Of a stretch of DNA of 64,000 bases, positions 15,434-25,948 are shown piece by piece. Source of the stretch: Bin87 sp965262485 (GTDB taxonomy: Bacteria > Chloroflexota > Dehalococcoidia > Lucifugimonadales > UBA3495); assembly GCA_965262485.1 (NCBI GenBank), contig OZ253540.1:2790001-2854000 (forward strand), read 5' to 3'. The position numbers and the translations under genes were made by a program. Within the stretch, counting starts at the first letter, position 1; every line of letters starts with the position of its first letter. Under the pieces are notes generated by a model, which searched no databases, had not been told where the DNA came from, and saw nothing but the letters and a program-made list of their open reading frames with translations.

Positions 15434-18400
15434 AGAAGTAGGCGATGTAGGGTCCGTTGTATGCCCCTTTCTCGTAGCTGTTTGCGATCCTGTTGCGGAG
15501 CTCCGTCAGTACACGGTTCGGCGCGGATTCGACCTCCCACCGGAAGTCCAGGTCCCCCCAGAAGCCGGTGGGGCTGACGCTGTTCGTGCCGTCCAGCTCC
15601 ATGAGCGTGCCGGTGCTCGCCGACGTGTCATAGCCGGCCTGGGCCGTCGGCTGGCCCAGCTCCCCGGTGTTGCCCGAGTTGACCACCCGGAACAGCAGCA
15701 CGTAGGTCTTGGTTCCCGGCGCGCCGGGGCCGGAGCAGCCGATGTTGTTCTGGGCGTGACATGCCGCCCGGGCGGCGCGGGCCAGGCCCTCGGGGTTCTG
15801 GCCCGCCGTGACCCGGAACTTCAGCAGCGTCCCGTGCGGGAAGTCCGGCAGGTAGAAGGTCCCCGTGTAATCGTTCACGATCATCCTGACCGTGGGGCCT
15901 TCGAGCTGCTCCCAACGCCACTGGTAGGGGCGATAGGACGATCCTCCCAGCGGCGCTGCATACGACACTTTGTAGGTGTCGTCGAAGACGCTGCCGGGGA
16001 CGTTGGCGTTCAGGCCCACGAGCATCTCATCGACGCCCCGATCAGGCGCGTAGGTGACCGGAATGGCGGCCTGGCTCCCCACGACCACGCTGAACATCTG
16101 GACGGCGGACGCCGCGCCGCTGCTGGCCCGCAGCGTCACCGTGGCCTCGCCGTCGGCCAGCGCGTCGACCACCACGTCGGTCCCGCTCAGCGTCACGTTG
16201 GCGACTCCCGCGGGACTCACGGACTCCACCTGGTAGCTGAACGCGGCCCGCGCCGGGCCAAAGTACGGCTTGACGTTGAACGAGCGGCTGAACCCTGCCT
16301 GCAAGCCCACGTCCGGTATCGTCCCCACCGCCTGCGCGAAGCCCTGCGGGGACCCGGAGGCCTTGACGTTGACGATCACCTCATGGAGCGTCACGCCTTC
16401 CTGTTCGCATCTGAAGTCTGTGAGCAAATCGACGCTCAGCCGCACCGTCAACTGGAAGGTCAGTTCCGTATCGTGGAGCACGTTGGGCGCGTTGACCGAG
16501 AAGCCGCTGATGGGGCGGTACGAGTTCTCGAACATCGTGGGGGTGGTCATGGTCACGCCCTTGCTGATCCACGTCAGGCTCGATCCAACCTCCTGCCAGC
16601 AGAGCACGCTGTTGTGGGCGTTTATGCTGGAATCAAGGCCGTTCGGCTTCGGCAGGAGATCCCACATATCCCCCCGGATTTGGTACATCTGAGCCTTGGT
16701 GGTCATCCCGGTTACGCGCTCGTACCCCGGCAGGGTGAGTGTGAACGACTGCTTGTCGGAGAGGCCCTCCCTGAGCGCCTCAGGGGGGTAGAAGTAGCCC
16801 GCCTGGCGCACCGTCACCGTCACATCCGCGGCGGTTACGCTGCCGTAGTCGCCGCCGCTGACGGTGTGGCTGATCGTCGCCATCCGCACGGCGTCGAGGT
16901 CGTCGTCGCCGTCGTCCACGCCGGTGACCGTCACCGGCTGCGTCGTGTTCCAGTTGCCCGCCGCGAAGATCAGCGCGCCGGAGACTCTGGCGACCGCGGT
17001 GTCGCTGGTGGACGGCGTGACCGTCACGCTGCCCGTGGGCTGGCTGGTCAGCCGCACGGTGTAGGCGCTTCCGGCGCCCTCGCTCACCGACAGCGCAGTC
17101 GGGTCAACGGTGACCCCGCGCGTGTCGTTGTCGGTAACGGTCACGGCAACGGAGGCGGCGCTGACGCCGTCGTAGCCGCCGCCGCTTACGCTGTGCGTGA
17201 TGCTCGCGCTCCGCCCGGGGTTGACGATGCTGTCGTCCACGCCGGTGACGGTGACCGTCTTCGCCGCGTTCCAGTTGGACGGCGTGAAGGTCAGCGCGCC
17301 GGAGACTCTGGCGACCGCGAGGGCGCCGCTGGACGGCGTAACCGTCACGTTGCCCGTGGGCTGGTTGGTCAGGACGACGGTGTAGACCGCCGTGCCGCCC
17401 TCGGCCACCGTAACGCCCGTGCCGGACGCCGAGACGATGACGCCGCGCGTGTCATTGACGACGGTCACGGACGCCGCGCGCTGCGTCGTGGAGCGCGTGT
17501 AGTTCGTGCCCGTCGCCAGCGTGGCCGTCACCGTGCCGTTTGCCGCGACGATCATGTCGTCCACGGTAGGGACGCTGTACGTGGCCGTCGCCTGGTTCGC
17601 CGCGAAGGCCACGGTCTTGGCGCCCAGGTTGCCGGCGGCGACGTAGTTGCCGGTCTGCGTGATGGTCAGGTTGACGGTAATGGCCGTCGACGGCGCGGGG
17701 TCGGCCGTCAGGGTGAACCCGGCGCCCGCGCTCTCGAGCACGGAGGGGCTGACCGCCGTGATGCTGATGACGGGCTGCGGCGTCACGGTGACCAGGAATT
17801 CGTCGGTGAGGCTGCTGTCCCCGAGGCTCACCACCGCCGAGATCGTCGCGACGCCCTCGGCATGGGCGGTGATGGTGACGATCGTGTCGAAGCCCGATCC
17901 GGATACCAGGGTCGAGGCGATGTTCGGGTGCGACGACGACGCAGTGTAGGTGTCCGCATCGTAGGCGATCTCCGCGAGGTTCACGGTATGGGTCCGGCCC
18001 ACCTGGAGCGTGACGTCGGGGGTCGCCGTATCGAGAACGAGCGGGATGTCGTTTTCGGTGATGGCGCCGTAGAGGATTTCGTTGCCGGTGATGTCCGCGT
18101 TCATCACGTTCGAGATGGACAGTTGGACGGTCTCCCGACCCTCTCCCGCGAGAGCGTCGTCGATGAGAGCGACTTCTATGATCTTCCCCGTCTCGCCCGG
18201 CAGGAAGGTGAGCCTCCCCGGCGTGACGGCTGTGTAGTCCGTCCCCGAAGTCGCGCTGCCGGTCAAAGCATCCGCGTAGTCCATCGTTACCGTCTGCGCG
18301 CTCGCTTGATGGAGGGTCACATTGAAAACGAGCGGCCCCTCGTTCTCCGCCACTGTCGGACCGGTGGCCATGACGATCGGGAATTCATCCCGGTTGGTGA

Positions 18401-19880
18401 TCTGGACGACGTTCCTGGCCGTTACGATGGTCGCGCCGCCCGTCGCGTTGGAGATATCGACGGCCAGGAACCGGTCAACGTCGTAGAGGTTGTCGTGGAT
18501 CGACTGCAGCGTCACGATCTCCTCCGTCTCGTCGGCGGCGAAGGTCAGCGTCCCCTGCAGGGCGGTGTAGTGCGTCCCCGCCACCGCGTCGGGCACGCCC
18601 ATGACCCCGGCGGCGGCGGTGGCGTAATCGACCGTAACCGGCCGGTCCCCGGCCGGGTTGAGCGTCACACTGATTCGCAGCGATTCGCTCTCCCTGATAT
18701 CGACGTCGGTCGAGGTGATGGCGACGACCGAATCGTCGTCATCAACGATGGTCCCGACCCCGATACTGCCCCCCGGCGCTATCGTGGCATTGGTCGGGTT
18801 AGGGGCCTGGGTATACAGCTCCACGCGGATGGTCTCGTCGAACTCCGGCCGGTCGTCGTCGTTCAGACGCACGGTGAATGTCTCCGATGTTGACCGCATG
18901 ATTACATCGCTGGCGGAGAACCTGTGGTCGCTGTCCTCGGACGTGCCCGGGTCCGTGGCGAGCCGGTAGTAGACCCGCGGATTCGCAGTGACGGGGTGCC
19001 GGTTCAGGGAGACCGTGAAAGTCAGATCCCCGTCCTCGCGCACGGTTGGCGAGTCGATCCAGGCCATGACGGCGGCTTCGTCGTCGATGGTTGTCGCCGT
19101 TACGCTCGGCGCGGTTACGCTGCCGTAGCCGCCGCCCGTCACCGCGTGCGTGATGGTGACCGCCTCGCTGACGGCATCATCATCCTCTACGCCGGTGAGC
19201 GTCACCGTTTGCGCCACGCTCCAGTTGGACGTCGTGAAGGTGAGCGCGCCGGAGACGGTGACCGCCGTCGTGTCGCCGCTGGTCGGCGTCACCGTCACGT
19301 TGCCCGTGGGCGTGTTGTCCAGGACGACGGTGTACGCCGCCGTGCGGCCCTCACCCACCGGCAGCGACGCCGGGGTCACGGTGACGCCCCGCGAGTCGTC
19401 GTCGAGGATCGTGATCGTCGCCGAGTTGTTGGGCGACGCGGGGACGGAGTAGCCGTCGCCCGCGGCAATCGTGGCGGTCACCGAGCCGTTGCGCTCGCTC
19501 ACGCTGTCGCCCACGGTGGGGACATCAAAAGAGATCGAGATATTACCGCCGGCGTCGGACGCATCGAACGTCAGCGTCTCACGGCCGGCGCTGACGCCGA
19601 AGTCGCCGCTGGTCGTGATGTCCAGGTTTACCGTAACGCCGCCGGCGGGCACAAGCATGCTCACGTTAAAGCTCCCGGCAACGCCTTCCGTAATCAGCGT
19701 GCCAGGGACGCCAACGGAGATACTGGGAACCGTCAGCGCGGTGCCCCCCGTCGTCGCCGTGCCGGAGGCCGACCAGAAGCCGTCGCCGCCGCTGCTCTTG
19801 GCCCGCACCTGCACCTCGTATTCCGTGCCGGGCCTCAGGCCGGTGAGGGTTGCGCTGGTCCCGGCTGATTCTGCGGCCTG
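15425..19880 (-). pseudogene. Giant surface protein gene, central segment (frame 2)
   Basis: About 1,480 codons in one frame. After the tail of a fibronectin III domain come alternating Calx-beta-like domains (for example VAENEGPLVFNVTL, then TDYTAVTPGRLTF) and three related repeats of the form VTVxPxxLxVxEG...YTVVLxNxPTGNVTVTPxSGD, followed by cadherin/PKD-like modules. The frame continues out of register to a stop at 14961, but homology leaves it near 15430 at a GCCCC run. Confidence 0.75.
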
Positions 19881-22800
19881 TCGGTCCAGTCCGTCGCGCC
19901 GGTCTGCCGGTAGCGCACGTCGTAGCCGGTGATGGGCGAGCCGCCGGTGTTCGACGGCGCGGTCCACATGACCGGCAGGCTGTCCGTCTCGGCCGTCCCA
20001 AAGGTGGGCGCGTCGGGCGTGGGCGGCGCGGCAACCAGTGACACCGCCACCGCCTGCCCGGCGCTCCAACCGATGTTGGCGTTGGGGATTACGTAGAGGC
20101 CAGGTGCTGTGGGATCGGCTCCGAAGGATGCGCTGTCAAGCAGGAAGGAGGCGTTGTCCAAGCGCAGGATGTACGACCCGGGAAGAGAAGAAGGGGGAGG
20201 TCGGCTATTGAACTCGACAGAAAGCCGATTCGCGGGTTCCGCATCAAGCAAGGCAATAAAGGAGCGATCTCTTGCCCCATCGTTGAAGCCATACGGGGTC
20301 AGGGAGCCGTAATCGACGAGGGCATACCCCCACTCCGTGATACTGTTAACCGTCTGCGTCCCCACGATCATCGTGCCGGAGAAGATTGCGTCGTCCACGG
20401 TGGTGGAGCCGCAGGCGGAGGCCGACCAGGGGCTGTCGCCGGTGGCGTTGGCGGCGCGCACCTGGACCTCGTAGGCGGTGTTGGCGGTCAGGCTGCCGAT
20501 GGTGGCGGTGAGGAGCGTCTGGTCCTGGGGGCCGGCGGTGAAGGCCGCGTTGAAGCCGGCCACGCGGTATTGCAGGTCGTAGGACGCGATGGCCGAGCCG
20601 CCAGTGTTGTCGGGCGCGGTCCAGTTCACCACCAGGCTGCTCGCCGTGGGCGTCCCGAACGTGGGCGCGGCCGGCGCGCCGGGGGCGGCGTCCAAGATCC
20701 CGACGGTCGCCTCGCTGGGCGCCCCTATGGCGTAGCCCAGGCCGGCGTTCAGCGTGGCGGTCACGGAGCCACTGTGTTCCCGCGTGCCGTCGTCGACGGT
20801 CGGAACGTCATAGATGGCCGTGGTCTGGCTGGCCGGGATGGTCACCGTCTTGGCGCCCAGCTCATCGGCGGCGGCGTAGGCTCCCTCTTGCCTGATGCTC
20901 AGCCGAACGTCCAGGGCGGACGCGGGCGCGGGGTTGGCCGTCACCCGGAATTGGGCCGGCGTACCCTCGGTGACCTGGGCCTTGACCGCCGCGATGCTGA
21001 TGGCGGGGTACGTCGTGTCCTCGTCGACGATGGTGACGGTCACGTCCAGGTTGCCGCTGCCGTCGGCGCCGCGCAGCGTCACGTTCGACGACGCGCTGGT
21101 GAAGCGCAGGTTGATGGTCTCGTTGCCCTCAACCGCGGTGTCTGCCGTCAGTTGGATAGACAGCGTCTGCCTGACGAGTGGCCGCTCGAAGGTGAGCGAC
21201 GCTGCGGTGATGGCGGTGTAGTCGGTACCGGAGGTCGCAGTGCCCGTACCGAGGTCCTCAAACTCCACCGTTACATCGTCCACACTGGGCGCGCTGAGCC
21301 CGACGATGATCTCCAGCGTCTCGCCCTCGGCGGCGAACGCGGCCTCATGCACCACGATAATCTCCGACAGCGCGTCGTCGTTGACGATGGTCTCCGTCGC
21401 GTCGAGCGTGCTGCTGAGGGCGATGTTCCTCGCGCCGAGCAGCCGTATCTGCACCGTCTCATCGGGCTCGTGGACGTTGTCTCCCCGGATCTGCACGAGC
21501 AGGTGCGCGGTGGTTACGGGGCTGCCCGGTGAAGCGTGAATCTCGAACGCGGCGATCACCCCAAACTCCGTTGCCGTCAATGCGTCCAACAACGGGCCGT
21601 CGGACAACACCCGGTCCCGGTAGGAGAAGTCATCCGCCCAGGCGGCGGTGGTGCCGGCCTTGACGTAGGTGTAGTACACCGTCACCGGCGCGGTGATCGG
21701 CTCGCTGAACGTCAGCGGGTACCCCAGCACGGCCCGCCGCTGGCCTTCGTACGGGGCGCCCTCATTCACCCCCAGCCCGCCCGCGATGGTCACCGTGGTC
21801 ACAGGCGTCGTGACCTCGTCCGACCACGCGCCGGCGGTGCGGTTGAGGACGCCCGCGACGCGCAGCGTGTACGCCGTGCCGGGCGTCAGGCCCGGTATGG
21901 TGTGGTGGGTCGCGTAGGCCGTCGCCTGGCGGTTCACCGCGTCGTAGTCCTCGCCCGCCGCTTTCCACTGCACGATGTAGCTCGTGGCGGTCGGCGCCGC
22001 GTCCCATTCCGGGACCACTAAGTCGCTCCCCCAGACGGTGGAGAGGTTCTCCGGAGCGTCAGGGGCGACGGTCGCCCCCTGGGACTTCAGCAGGGGGTAC
22101 TGGCTGGACGTGCCGAAGTCCCACGGGTCGTCGGCTGTGCTGTCGCCGTCGAGGTCCACGTCCCAGTTGGCGTAGATACCGGTGTAGGTCGTGGGCGCTT
22201 GCAACTCGGCGGTGGTCTTGCCCTGGTTGGCATCGATTTGCGTGGTGGTATCGGTGTTGAAGTAGCTGTCGGTGACGGCGCCGGCGCCCACCAGTCCGCC
22301 GGTGCTGGCCGCGGCTGCGGTGACGGCGCCGGTGGCGTAGGAAGCGATGACTGATCCGCCGTTGTGTCCGACCAGTCCGCCGTTGTTGTTTCCGGCACTG
22401 TTTACGGCAACGTAGGCATGGGAAGCTCGTATCGTGCCCTGGTTGGAGCCGACCAGCCCGCCGACCTGGTTCTGGCCGGTCACCGACCCGGTGGCGTAGC
22501 TGCTCGTGACCGTGCCGGCGCCAGATATGAAGCCCACCAGGGCGCCGATGTCGATGCTGTCTCCGGTGACGTTGACATTAATCAGGCCGATGTTCCGGAT
22601 GTGCGCGCTGCCGCCGGTGGTTTGGCCGAACAGTCCGAGACGGGTTCCGCCCTGGGTTCCGCTGCGGTTGATGAACAGGTTGGAGATGGTGTGGCCGTCG
22701 CCGTTGAACTCGGCGGTGTAGCCGCTGATGGGTTTCCAGCCGACGCCGCCCTTCCAGTAGTCGTCGCCGGCGGCGTTGGTCACGCCGTCGTTGTTGGTGT

Positions 22801-23104
22801 CGAAGTCGAGGTTGGCGGTGAGCTCGTAGCCGACGCACGTTGCCGCGCAGCCCATCCCGGACAGCGCGTTGGGGAAGGCGAGGGCGTAGTTGGCCTGATC
22901 GCCTGCCGCGACCGCGCCGTTGCCGTCCAGGTCCCAGCGCATCGCGTCAAGCTGCGCGAGGTTGGCGACCTCGATGAGGTTGTCGGCGTCGGCGTCGTAG
23001 TCAACCGTTGCCGCCTGCGCCAGGACGAGTCCACCGGAGAACAGCGTCGCCACGGCAACGACCGCCAGGAACAGGAACAGGCCGGCCAGCCGGCCCGGCG
23101 CCAT
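19835..23104 (-). CDS. Giant secreted surface/adhesin-like protein, N-terminal segment (frame 1)
   Basis: This 1,089-aa frame starts with a signal peptide (hydrophobic residues 7-30, LFLFLAVVAVATLFSG then LAQA). An EF-hand-like D-x-D-x-D region follows, then GLUG repeats at about 150-280 (GGLVGxNxGxIxxSYAxGxV), fibronectin III domains near 350-440, 790-880 and 1030-1080, and Calx-beta-like domains between. The frame is lost near 19870, where the homology continues one frame over. With the three segments that follow, the intact protein would be about 3,200 residues. Likely extracellular adhesion or matrix role. Confidence 0.8.
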   Translation of the reverse strand: MAPGRLAGLFLFLAVVAVATLFSGGLVLAQAATVDYDADADNLIEVANLAQLDAMRWDLDGNGAVAAGDQANYALAFPNALSGMGCAATCVGYELTANLDFDTNNDGVTNAAGDDYWKGGVGWKPISGYTAEFNGDGHTISNLFINRSGTQGGTRLGLFGQTTGGSAHIRNIGLINVNVTGDSIDIGALVGFISGAGTVTSSYATGSVTGQNQVGGLVGSNQGTIRASHAYVAVNSAGNNNGGLVGHNGGSVIASYATGAVTAAAASTGGLVGAGAVTDSYFNTDTTTQIDANQGKTTAELQAPTTYTGIYANWDVDLDGDSTADDPWDFGTSSQYPLLKSQGATVAPDAPENLSTVWGSDLVVPEWDAAPTATSYIVQWKAAGEDYDAVNRQATAYATHHTIPGLTPGTAYTLRVAGVLNRTAGAWSDEVTTPVTTVTIAGGLGVNEGAPYEGQRRAVLGYPLTFSEPITAPVTVYYTYVKAGTTAAWADDFSYRDRVLSDGPLLDALTATEFGVIAAFEIHASPGSPVTTAHLLVQIRGDNVHEPDETVQIRLLGARNIALSSTLDATETIVNDDALSEIIVVHEAAFAAEGETLEIIVGLSAPSVDDVTVEFEDLGTGTATSGTDYTAITAASLTFERPLVRQTLSIQLTADTAVEGNETINLRFTSASSNVTLRGADGSGNLDVTVTIVDEDTTYPAISIAAVKAQVTEGTPAQFRVTANPAPASALDVRLSIRQEGAYAAADELGAKTVTIPASQTTAIYDVPTVDDGTREHSGSVTATLNAGLGYAIGAPSEATVGILDAAPGAPAAPTFGTPTASSLVVNWTAPDNTGGSAIASYDLQYRVAGFNAAFTAGPQDQTLLTATIGSLTANTAYEVQVRAANATGDSPWSASACGSTTVDDAIFSGTMIVGTQTVNSITEWGYALVDYGSLTPYGFNDGARDRSFIALLDAEPANRLSVEFNSRPPPSSLPGSYILRLDNASFLLDSASFGADPTAPGLYVIPNANIGWSAGQAVAVSLVAAPPTPDAPTFGTAETDSLPVMWTAPSNTGGSPITGYDVRYRQTGATDWTDRPQNQPGPAQPSPA

Positions 23105-23498
23105 TCTGAGCCACCTTTTGCGGGGGGGCTGACAGGGGGGTAAACCGGGCGCGGAGACCCGCAGTGGGGCGGCGGGCCTGGGTGGTCATGGCGGTCACCG
23201 GGTTGAACATAATTGCGGATTACCCCTTCGTTCTATAGTTACGCGCCCGCGTTAGCCAAGGTCGCCTGACTCGAACCCACTGGTGTCAGCCCCAACCAGG
23301 ATTATTCATGCGGGATTGCTCATGGGACTCTCGCCGCCCCCGTTCAAAGGCGTCGAGGGCGCATTGTACAGTGTCCCAGCAATTTCTGTCAGCAACAAAG
23401 CCGCGCATACGTGAACGTGGGAGAGCTGCCCCCCGGCAGCGTCGGGTCTGATACGCCAACCGGGAGAGGGGTTGGGGTGAGGGCCACCAATTGGGTCT
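23105..23498. other. Intergenic region with one copy of a direct repeat
   Basis: Holds the upstream region of the surface gene (no clear promoter found) and, at about 23342-23454, one copy of a repeat whose partner lies at 24420-24566. No gene recognised. Confidence 0.5.
23342..23454. repeat. Direct repeat left of the Uma2 gene
   Basis: Begins GTTCAAAGGCGTCGAGGGCG and contains GCATTGTACAGTGTCCC, later GCGCATACGTGAACGTGG and GTCGGGTCTGATAC. It matches the copy at 24420-24566 in the same orientation, so the Uma2 gene sits between two direct repeats. Confidence 0.75.
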
Positions 23499-24311
23499 TC
23501 AGCCGTCACGCAGTCGGCGGAGTTCTTGTTCCAGCTCCCGCACCTTGGCCTCCGCCTCGGCGCGGGCTTGCCGCTCCGCGCGGCCTGCCGCCTCGGCCTC
23601 GGCGCGGGCTTGCCGCTCCGCGCGGCCTGCCGCCTCGGCCTCGGCGCGGGCTTGCCGCTCCGCGCGGGCTGCCGCCTCGGCCTCGGCACGAGCTTGCCGC
23701 TCATCTTCGAGGGTGGCGATGGGGCAGCCTGTCGCCGGGTCGTGCCATACCAGTATGCCGCTGTTCCACTGCAGGTTCAGGTTGAGCGCTGCGCTGTAAC
23801 CCTGCAGATTGCCGTCGGGCAATTCCTCGATTGGGATGGGCACGTACCGACCCTCCACCAGGCGGTCTCCGGCCAGTCGGGCGCCGTGATACTCGCCCGT
23901 ATGGTCGAAACGCCAGTATTCCGCAATGCCCAGGGCCGCGTACTCGTCACGCTTTTCCCCAACGTCAATTTCTGCGGTGCTCTCCGAGGCGATTTCCATG
24001 ACGAAGTCCGGCGGCTTGCCCTGCTCGGAGATGATGTAGCCGTTGCTGGCCTCGTAGTCGGCTGGGTTCACCTCGAAGGCGATCAGCAGGTCAGGCCGGC
24101 GTCCCCTGGACCGGTACGCGTCCGGGCGCGCGATGATCCAGCGGTCGGCTTCCACCAGCGTGGTGTCGGGCCGGCCGAAGTGCAATGCCAGGTAATGTGC
24201 GCTGCCCGGTTTGTGCAGGTAGTCGTAGCTGGTCATCTCGTCGGGTTCGCGCTGAGGCGGATCCGGCAGTCGGAAGCGCGCGGGAGATTTCGGTGTCCTG
24301 GCCGTCGTCAT
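23499..24311 (-). CDS. Uma2-family (DUF820) PD-(D/E)XK nuclease-like protein
   Basis: This 270-aa protein has the Uma2 restriction-endonuclease-like fold: RRPDLLIAFEV (core Asp), then DFVMEIASEST (the E-x-x-S/T motif), then KRDEYAALGIAEYWRFD, the family signature. Residues about 210-270 are a coiled coil built from four 14-residue units of AERQARAEAEAAG type, encoded by tandem 42-bp DNA repeats at about 23545-23700. Cellular role is unknown; members are abundant in Cyanobacteria and Chloroflexota. An internal start 25 codons later is possible. Confidence 0.85.
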   Translation of the reverse strand: MTTARTPKSPARFRLPDPPQREPDEMTSYDYLHKPGSAHYLALHFGRPDTTLVEADRWIIARPDAYRSRGRRPDLLIAFEVNPADYEASNGYIISEQGKPPDFVMEIASESTAEIDVGEKRDEYAALGIAEYWRFDHTGEYHGARLAGDRLVEGRYVPIPIEELPDGNLQGYSAALNLNLQWNSGILVWHDPATGCPIATLEDERQARAEAEAAARAERQARAEAEAAGRAERQARAEAEAAGRAERQARAEAEAKVRELEQELRRLRDG

Positions 24312-24419
24312 AGTGAGCCTCGAGGGCCTGGCGTGGATCTGCTCGCCGTACCTGCTCTATCCCGTGCGGTTATATCCGCCGGTATGGCGCAGGGCCAATG
24401 GCAGGGTGGAACCGCCGCC

Positions 24420-24566
24420 GTTCAAAGCCGTCGAGGTCGCATTGTACAGTGTCCCGGCGATTTGCGGCGACAAAAACGCAGCGCATACGGGCGATTTGCG
24501 ACAGCAAAAGAGCAGCGCATACGTGAACGTGGGAGAGCGACGCCCCGGCACCGTCGGGTCTGATAC
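24420..24566. repeat. Direct repeat right of the Uma2 gene
   Basis: Same element as 23342-23454, but with an internal tandem duplication: a roughly 33-nt unit of the form GCGATTTGCG...GCAGCGCATACG occurs twice. The rest of the 24312-24737 gap holds no recognisable gene. Confidence 0.7.
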
Positions 24567-24737
24567 AACCCTTCCCAACCCCAAACTCTGCGACTCAGCA
24601 AGTCCCCCCACTGAGTCGCACGTCGGTTGCCGGATGCCCCAGGGCGAGACGCCGAGGCCAGAGCCGGCGGCGGGTCAGTTCGGAGCGGTGGCGGGTTACA
24701 ATGACGACAGCCATTCTCTCCCAGGAGCATCCAAACT

Positions 24738-24902
24738 ATGACCACCCCTTCCGAAGCCGTGGAGATTTACTGCGTCAAGTGCAAGGCCAAGACCGCCTCC
24801 AGGGACATCGAGGCCGTCACCATGAAGAACGGCCGGCCCGCCGCTCGCGCCACCTGCGTGGAGTGCGGCACCAGGAAGTTCCGCATCGGCATATTGCCCT
24901 GA
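24738..24902 (+). CDS. DUF5679 zinc-ribbon protein
   Basis: A 54-aa protein with two Cys pairs, YCVKCKAK and CVECGTRKFRIG, around EAVTMKNGRPAARATC. This is the DUF5679 pattern, a small single-domain zinc ribbon of unknown function common in Chloroflexota. ATG at 24738; no strong ribosome site is visible immediately upstream. Confidence 0.8.
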   Translation: MTTPSEAVEIYCVKCKAKTASRDIEAVTMKNGRPAARATCVECGTRKFRIGILP

Positions 24903-25515
24903 CCGGCTCGCTCATACCGGCATCATGGCGCTGGACCTGGGCCTCGCCACATATCAGCTACTGTCCGCACTGGACGGCGTGGCCGACGGCGCTGTCACCA
25001 GGGGCCATCGTCTGGCCGATGCCATCGACCGGCCCTCACCATGCCCGCCGACGAGTCCGCCTTCCGCACCGCCGCGATGGGTCGTCGTCCCTACATCTCC
25101 GCCCGCACCGGCCCCGAGGGCCTGCTGGGCAGCCGGCCGCCGCCCCAGGTTCCCAGGACCGGACCTCGCTGTCCGTGGACGGCTCCCACATCGACGTGAA
25201 CCGCCACCTTCCCCTACGCTGCCACCTGACTAACCTGGCCGGCTGCGCCACCTGCATGACAGCGTCGTTCGCCTGGAACACCGTCTCTCCGTGCGTTAGC
25301 CTCGGTCCCGCCGCAATTTCATCCGGCTCCACACCTGGGCCGGCGCCGGCCGGAAGTGAAACCGCGCCAACGCCTTCGGGACATCGCGGCCCGATGATGT
25401 CGCAAATCGCCATGACCAGAACCATCCCCCCTGCCGGCCGGTCTGAATATAATCCCACGTTAACTTGGGCGGGCCGTCATCCCTTCGGAGAAACCACCAT
25501 GCTGGAGAAACCACC
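24903..25515. other. No gene recognised; possible decayed sequence
   Basis: Several short frames on both strands but none with family-like composition. Just before the next gene a 15-bp unit GGAGAAACCACCATG is tandemly duplicated (25489-25518), giving two ribosome-site-plus-ATG copies in different frames. Confidence 0.4.
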
Positions 25516-25875
25516 ATGTCCACTCCTTACAGATTCACCTCAGACGACATTTTCACCAACAGCACAGCCCGGGACGCCGGTTTTGATGAGGCGTTCTGGC
25601 TTCAGGCGTTTGACGGGTTCCAGGAGGCAATAAACCGGCAACCCGGCGGATTTCTCAACAATTTCGACAGCCCTTACACGGTGCGCGTACCCTTCCGACA
25701 AGGGGAGGTCGACGTAATCGTCCGGGTGAATGATCGTCCCGCCGACACGGTGATCCTGCGCTTCACCGCGTTTCAAACCGAGAGCAGCCAGGATGACAGA
25801 CTCGACGAAAGATACGAGCGAACCCGGCCCAGACGACCGGAGGCCGCCCTGCTGGACTACAACTCCCCATGGTGA
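25516..25875 (+). CDS. Unknown 119-aa protein
   Basis: Starts MSTPYRFTSDDIFTNST. Residues 20-95 have a regular helix-strand pattern (FDEAFWLQAFDGFQEAIN; TVRVPFRQGEVDVIVRVND), the C-terminus is Arg-rich. ATG at 25516 is seven bases after GGAG; an upstream in-frame start at 25465 would read through the duplicated leader. I do not recognise the family. Confidence 0.5.
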   Translation: MSTPYRFTSDDIFTNSTARDAGFDEAFWLQAFDGFQEAINRQPGGFLNNFDSPYTVRVPFRQGEVDVIVRVNDRPADTVILRFTAFQTESSQDDRLDERYERTRPRRPEAALLDYNSPW

Positions 25876-25948
25876 CCACCTGCCGCGGTCATCGTCCGGT
25901 CAACATCACCACTCAGCTCGACTGTCCCTACCCCACCCAGTGATCGCT

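Noticed and set aside
15756..18893. A 1,045-codon plus-strand frame opposite the surface gene
   Set aside because: It is the antisense shadow of a GC-rich repetitive gene; it is rich in Arg, Gly and His without any family pattern, whereas the minus strand has clear domains.
23255..23330. tRNA-like stretch with a GTTCGAGTC arm (minus strand)
   Set aside because: No acceptor stem or anticodon arm can be paired around it.
24925..25233. Plus-strand frame after the DUF5679 gene
   Set aside because: Composition shifts along its length, there is no ribosome site and nothing family-like; treated as non-coding or decayed.
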